34,724 nucleotides of DNA, from assembly GCA_000969725.1 (NCBI GenBank), contig JXSR01S065168.1; one strand, given 5' to 3'. The DNA comes from Ophiothrix spiculata. Lineage: Eukaryota > Echinodermata > Ophiuroidea > Amphilepidida > Ophiotrichidae. Shown here in pieces: positions 30,849-34,724 of the stretch. Position numbers and translations under genes: made by a program. The stretch's first letter is position 1. The number at the start of each line of letters is the position of its first letter. The notes under the pieces were generated by a model. It had not been told where the DNA came from. It ran no database searches and saw only the letters and a list, made by a program, of their open reading frames with translations.

Positions 30849-31001
30849 CATATACGTAGTGTAAGCTGTCTTAAATTTTTCATTTATTTTAGGATAGTCT
30901 ACAATTATGGGAGCTTTTGAGGATAACATTTGAAACAAAACGGCATTGTATTCAAGAAACTCATTATAAACCCCATACTTAAAAAATAGAATTTTTTTCA
31001 T
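30849..31001 (-). other. Candidate first coding exon, 51 codons
   Basis: On the minus strand an ATG (31001) opens a frame beginning MKKILFFKYGVYNEFLEY and ending EKFKTAYTTYM. It is followed at once by GTAAGA, a consensus-like donor, giving 153 nt in phase 0. The frame then stays open another 32 codons with a less protein-like composition. I recognise no domain. It lies in the 3.4-kb stretch unique to segment copy 2. A second exon upstream of 30840 on this strand was not identified, so a chance open frame remains possible. Confidence 0.25.
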
Positions 31002-31009
31002 TGCAAAGA

Positions 31010-33430
31010 AAAAAAGGAAAGGAAAGGAAACGTCAGGTTTAATGAAAGCTTGTTATTGAACCGTTTTGTTTCCTTTTCATTAATGCTTTCTTGTCTGCCG
31101 GTATGCTGGTGACAAATGTGACATGAAATGCATCACAAATGAACTTTGGCTTTGCATCTGTCTATTACTATCGATTTAGACAGCGTGTCTTTCAGTTCTT
31201 TATATTCATGTCGTCATGAAGTTAAATCTTGTCTGCCTGTTGACAGTCTGATACATTTTTATATATAAACTATGGCTACGCATATACGTTTTCGTATCTT
31301 TTTTTTTCAATATCATTTTTAATATCAAACAACCAAATCAAAATCAAATCTGATACATTTTTTAATCAACAGAATCTTTCCAATATTCTGTCTGTCACAC
31401 CACGGAGTCGTCCCTTGAATTTAATGCATATGCACTATTGGGATTAGCCTGGCTTTCAGCCGAATGTTATGAATAAATAAATATTACCTGTTACATTTAA
31501 GGAGAGCAAAATTCATCAAACCGGGGTTTACTGCCTGGAAATAATAATCTCTTAAAGTCTTTAAGTCAGCTGTCGTTTCTTTAGAAAAACACATTTTCTT
31601 CAAATTAATTAAATATTCTGAAAATGGATAGCGTCAGTTGCTTAATTCGTGTCACCGTTTTACAAGCACGTCCGATATCTTTGTCGTGACATACTTGATA
31701 GAAACATCGACATTGTTGAACAGCTTCTGGCAACGTGTTTTCTGTAAAAATGTCCAAATCAATTACATCATTGTATCAGAGCTGTAACGCTGAAATCACG
31801 TCTCCCGTTTACTTGTTTTCAGTTAAACTTTTCATTTTATATTTTTGAAAATTACTATGTAACAATAATATTTTTTGAACAATTGGAACATTGTCTGTAA
31901 GTTTATCCCGCAACTAGCGAGGTAATATCTTGTCCAATTTGAACAGTTGATATGCAGATAGATATCTCGATATTGCTTTTACTATAGGTTGGGACTGTTC
32001 TTAGGTTTGTTTGTTTTCATTTCGTACCTGACAATATTACTGATCATGATGATGATGGAATTGACTCTTAATGAAAAAAAAAGGTTATTTATCTTTTATC
32101 TATCAGTTTAAAAAAAAAATGGCAAAACCATTGATTGAAATGTAAATTAAAAAATGACCAGCGCAATATGTAATGAAAATAAACTCTATTACAAGAGAGA
32201 AATGATAATTTGCAAATAGCATTCTTATACAGAATCGATCAAAAATATTGTAAAGTGCTGCTTTTACATCTTAAGGCACTTCCAACGTCAAGTAGTTATG
32301 TTTTCTTTTGCATTCTGATATCAATCCCTTGTTATTTAAGAACGATATTCACATGTAATGTGGGTAACAAGAGGAACACAGAACCGGGGCTTAGGCAAAC
32401 AATCAAGCAGTATAAAATAAGGCAGTTGCTTGTAGGGTATTACTTATATTTCATTTGTCTTCTTTATTTTAGACCAGTGACGTTATACAAATTTGATTTA
32501 AAGCAACTGTCCATTTCACGAAAAATACGGAGGAATTTTGTTTATGGCAAGTTATTTAGGGTATTTACACATGTCAGAATACCACATTGTTTAACGTACA
32601 TGAAGAATGGATACTTTAATTTATAAATACAAACTTGATTAGGGATTTCACTTCCATAAACTAGGTCAAGAGATTACTTCGATATTCTTTTCACCGAAAC
32701 CTTATAATTCCAAAATGTTTGGACAATTTTACTTTGTTCTACTTTTGTCAGATTGTAAGCTTATTGACTTTAAAAATAACATATATGAATATAATGATGT
32801 TGATACTAAATGAACAAGATCTTTCCGTTTTTAATATATACATTCCCATGTGTCCGTGTAGTATGAGCATTCTGGTAATTTTTACGTGCAAGTTGAGCAT
32901 TCAATTAACGCAAAATTAGTTTTGTATGTAATCAATAGAAACATATTATATTCCAATGGATGTATTTATTTCAACTTATATGTTTATTTCAATATGTCCT
33001 TGCAGTAATATCCATAAAATCTTCTGGGACTGGCGTACATGTACTTATTTTCTGTAAAATATATGCCGTACCACCTTTTCAGGGTCGTGCCACTTGAAGC
33101 TTCTTGTAGTTGTATTTCCCTTCCAAACACCCCTGATTTATAATATGTTGTAAATTACAATTCATGTTAACATTAGATTTTTAATGATATATGGTTTTAC
33201 GCCACCAATTATATATCGCCCATGACTAGATTCAGTGTTTATTTCCAAAATCGGGGCCGTCTTTACCAGCTAATTCCTAAAATAAAGATGTGAAAAATCA
33301 GAAAATGTGATTTACTTGGTCATTTTTTATTTTATTTTAAATGTGTTGTTTAGGTATCTGTGTTATCAGAAAGATATAAAAGAAGCAAAAATCCCAATAT
33401 TTTTGAAGATTATTGTGTCTTTATTTTTCT
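31010..33430. other. Copy 2-specific stretch, no gene confidently seen
   Basis: AT-rich sequence without repeats shared with the rest of the window. The longest continuous frame in the window lies here (32210-32626 plus, 138 codons), but it has no ATG near its start. It contains an acceptor-like 'cttctttattttag' in its middle (about 32473) and resembles no family known to me. Another short frame (32719-32919) is compositionally like the background. Confidence 0.5.
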
Positions 33431-33436
33431 CCCCAG

Positions 33437-33536
33437 GTCTGAATGGACAGACTGGCAGCACCGTGAATTTCACTGGAGGACGGGGTTAGACTCCAATTCC
33501 AGGCTGCTTACCGGAAAATCAAGCCGGACACCCTAG
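33437..33536 (+). other. Candidate 100-nt exon, GC-rich, Trp-rich frame
   Basis: Preceded by a strong pyrimidine tract and AG ('tttatttttctccccag') and followed by CTAG|GTAAAT. Base composition is much more GC-rich than the sequence around it. In the second phase it encodes SEWTDWQHREFHWRTGLDSN, then SRLLTGKSSRTP and a TAG that uses the last bases before the donor. The SEWTDW start is reminiscent of a thrombospondin type 1 repeat, but the cysteines of that fold are absent. It could be a true exon, a terminal coding segment, or a structured non-coding stretch. There is no paralogue in segment copy 1. Confidence 0.35.
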
Positions 33537-33807
33537 GTAAATTTGGCCATTTTTTAGTGGTGTTTGAAATGAATTTTAAGAAAAAAGACATTTCAGGAGA
33601 TGGTACTCAAAGGAAATATGTAAAAATCGAAGGAATTTACATGTAAAAACATAGTAAATGTCATTGGTGGTGTAAATCCATATGCCTAGCTTTTTATTTC
33701 CTCTATTACAATAAAATGACACTTTCAACACGGAAGCAAGTTATATCGTTACATATAAAGTACACTTTTCTGATTTCCACTGTTGGGGGATATTAAACGA
33801 ATGAATG

Positions 33808-33851
33808 CACAATAGTTTCCCGAGCTTTTTAAAGCTCGGGAAACTATTGTG
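33808..33851. repeat. Perfect 21-bp hairpin with 2-nt loop
   Basis: Arm CACAATAGTTTCCCGAGCTTT (33808-33828) is exactly complementary to 33831-33851. The paralogous site near 16897-16925 has only the left arm ('gatagtttcccgagcttt') followed directly by 'aggacaagtttaagtgcc'. The right arm is therefore an addition in copy 2 or a loss in copy 1. A short tight hairpin of this kind could also act as an exonuclease or polymerase block. Confidence 0.9.
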
Positions 33852-34724
33852 ACAGATATAAGTGCCAATAAAAGTGTAGACCTGAGATTCAGGACACCGT
33901 TTGGATATTCCTGTGCCATCAGACAACATATTTGAAGTTGTTTCTATAAAAGCAGAATACTTTTTTTTTATCGAAATAATTTTTAATCAACGCTTATCTA
34001 TTTATTATATTTTTCTGAAACAGTAGGTTTAATGTTGAAAAAAAAAGTCCAAATGCTTCATACTTCTCGAATAAAACATTTAGTATTTGGAAAATCTACC
34101 ATTGGATTAACTTTGTATCACTCACATTCGAGTTTTCTGTAATTAACATTTGACTGTAGATTGAACCAGGTCGTTAAGAAACTTTTAAATCGAAGCATCA
34201 CAGTCAGTCTGTCTGTCTATTTATCTAATGAATAAAACAATAGGCAGAAGAGACAGGATTTCTTATAAACATATTGTCTTAATTATTTCTTTGGACTAGG
34301 ACTGTTATCGTTGTGTTTCCTATGCTTAGCAAGTACACTTACACTTAAGAACCTTTAGCCTAGATATGCAGCATGTTTATCCGGTGAATTAAGACACAAT
34401 TACATACTATGCATAATTGACTAGCGGATACTTGCTTCTTGATCGGAAATAAATGAAATGCTAACATAGATGAATTAATTTATAACATTGTTTAATTTTC
34501 ATTTGGCGCATGTTGTAAATGATACAAACTCGAAACGGAGTATTATATTCTTTATGGCTAATGTAAAATGTTGATTGCACATGGAAATCAAATTTTGCTG
34601 AAATTATTATTCAGTTTGTAAGTATACCAATAATTCAAGTGCCCGAGTGTCATTTGTGTGTGGTCTTTATTATTATTTGAGAGCTGAGAAATAAAGCAAC
34701 TTCGACCATTCCCACTTTTAAACA

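Larger units (their letters stand above)
22385..34724 (+). repeat. Large segmental duplication, copy 2 (cut by window end)
   Basis: Direct repeat of 9690-18690, longer because of insertions at 23294, 23531, 23691-24285, 24566, 26371-27066, 27523 and 30240-33690. It lacks the 1.3-kb motif region 11590-12940, the 880-bp insert at 17050 and one and a half minisatellite units. The alignment continues to the last base of the window ('gagctgag' then 'aataaagcaac'). Confidence 0.85.

Noticed and set aside
32210-32626. Longest continuous frame in the window, 138 codons
   Set aside because: It opens at TTG rather than ATG, shows no domain and has acceptor-like sequence inside. Its composition is that of AT-rich background. 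Kept only as part of an unexplained stretch.

Overview
This is AT-rich, intron-like or intergenic DNA from an animal nuclear genome. There are no operons, no Shine-Dalgarno-led genes and no long reading frame. It holds many short DNA transposons, splice-like signals, tRNA-derived relics, a decayed non-LTR reverse transcriptase and a 620-base assembly gap. A marine invertebrate, perhaps a mollusc, is my guess; nothing in the window proves it. No complete gene can be called. All coordinates of repeat blocks come from reading by eye and are good to about 10-30 bases unless a terminal repeat fixes the edge.

Layout. 1-4150: the right end of a TTAA-flanked element (family C), a palindromic MITE, and a tandem duplication (1180-2155 and 3385-4082) whose first copy carries a 321-bp MITE that the second lacks. 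4150-5600: mostly featureless, with a 39-bp palindrome and a perfect 29-bp tandem duplication. 5600-18700 and 21045-34724 are two direct, diverged copies of one large segment (the second runs off the window). Their shared order is: block E, block P, alternating A and B blocks, A-like and C fragments, a GGACTTAACACG motif array, a conserved exon-like segment, and a non-repetitive tail. The copies differ mainly by clean insertions, so each serves as an empty-site control for the other. This dates and delimits a mariner-like element (7317-8285), two piggyBac-like TTAA elements (6367-6914, 27523-28055), a pair of TA-flanked palindromic MITEs (26371-27066) and a foldback element (23294-23448).

Coding evidence is thin but not absent. 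An exon-like frame of about 130 codons is preserved in both segment copies (15590-15976, 29832-30224). Each copy begins at a good splice acceptor, carries a hydrophobic segment and shares one in-frame TGA. A 103-bp inverted repeat (28760-29095) carries a 48-nt exon-like core in each arm. Its counterpart in the first copy falls exactly in the assembly gap. Two further single exon candidates (30849-31001 minus, 33437-33536 plus) lie in sequence unique to the second copy. A degenerate LINE reverse transcriptase sits at 21600-21950.

Other points of interest are a cluster of seven exact AP-1 sites in 200 bp (24063-24262), CRE palindromes carried by family C, a repeated motif family with two sequence versions, and a 21-bp perfect hairpin at 33808-33851 that looks like a template-switch event when compared with its paralogue.
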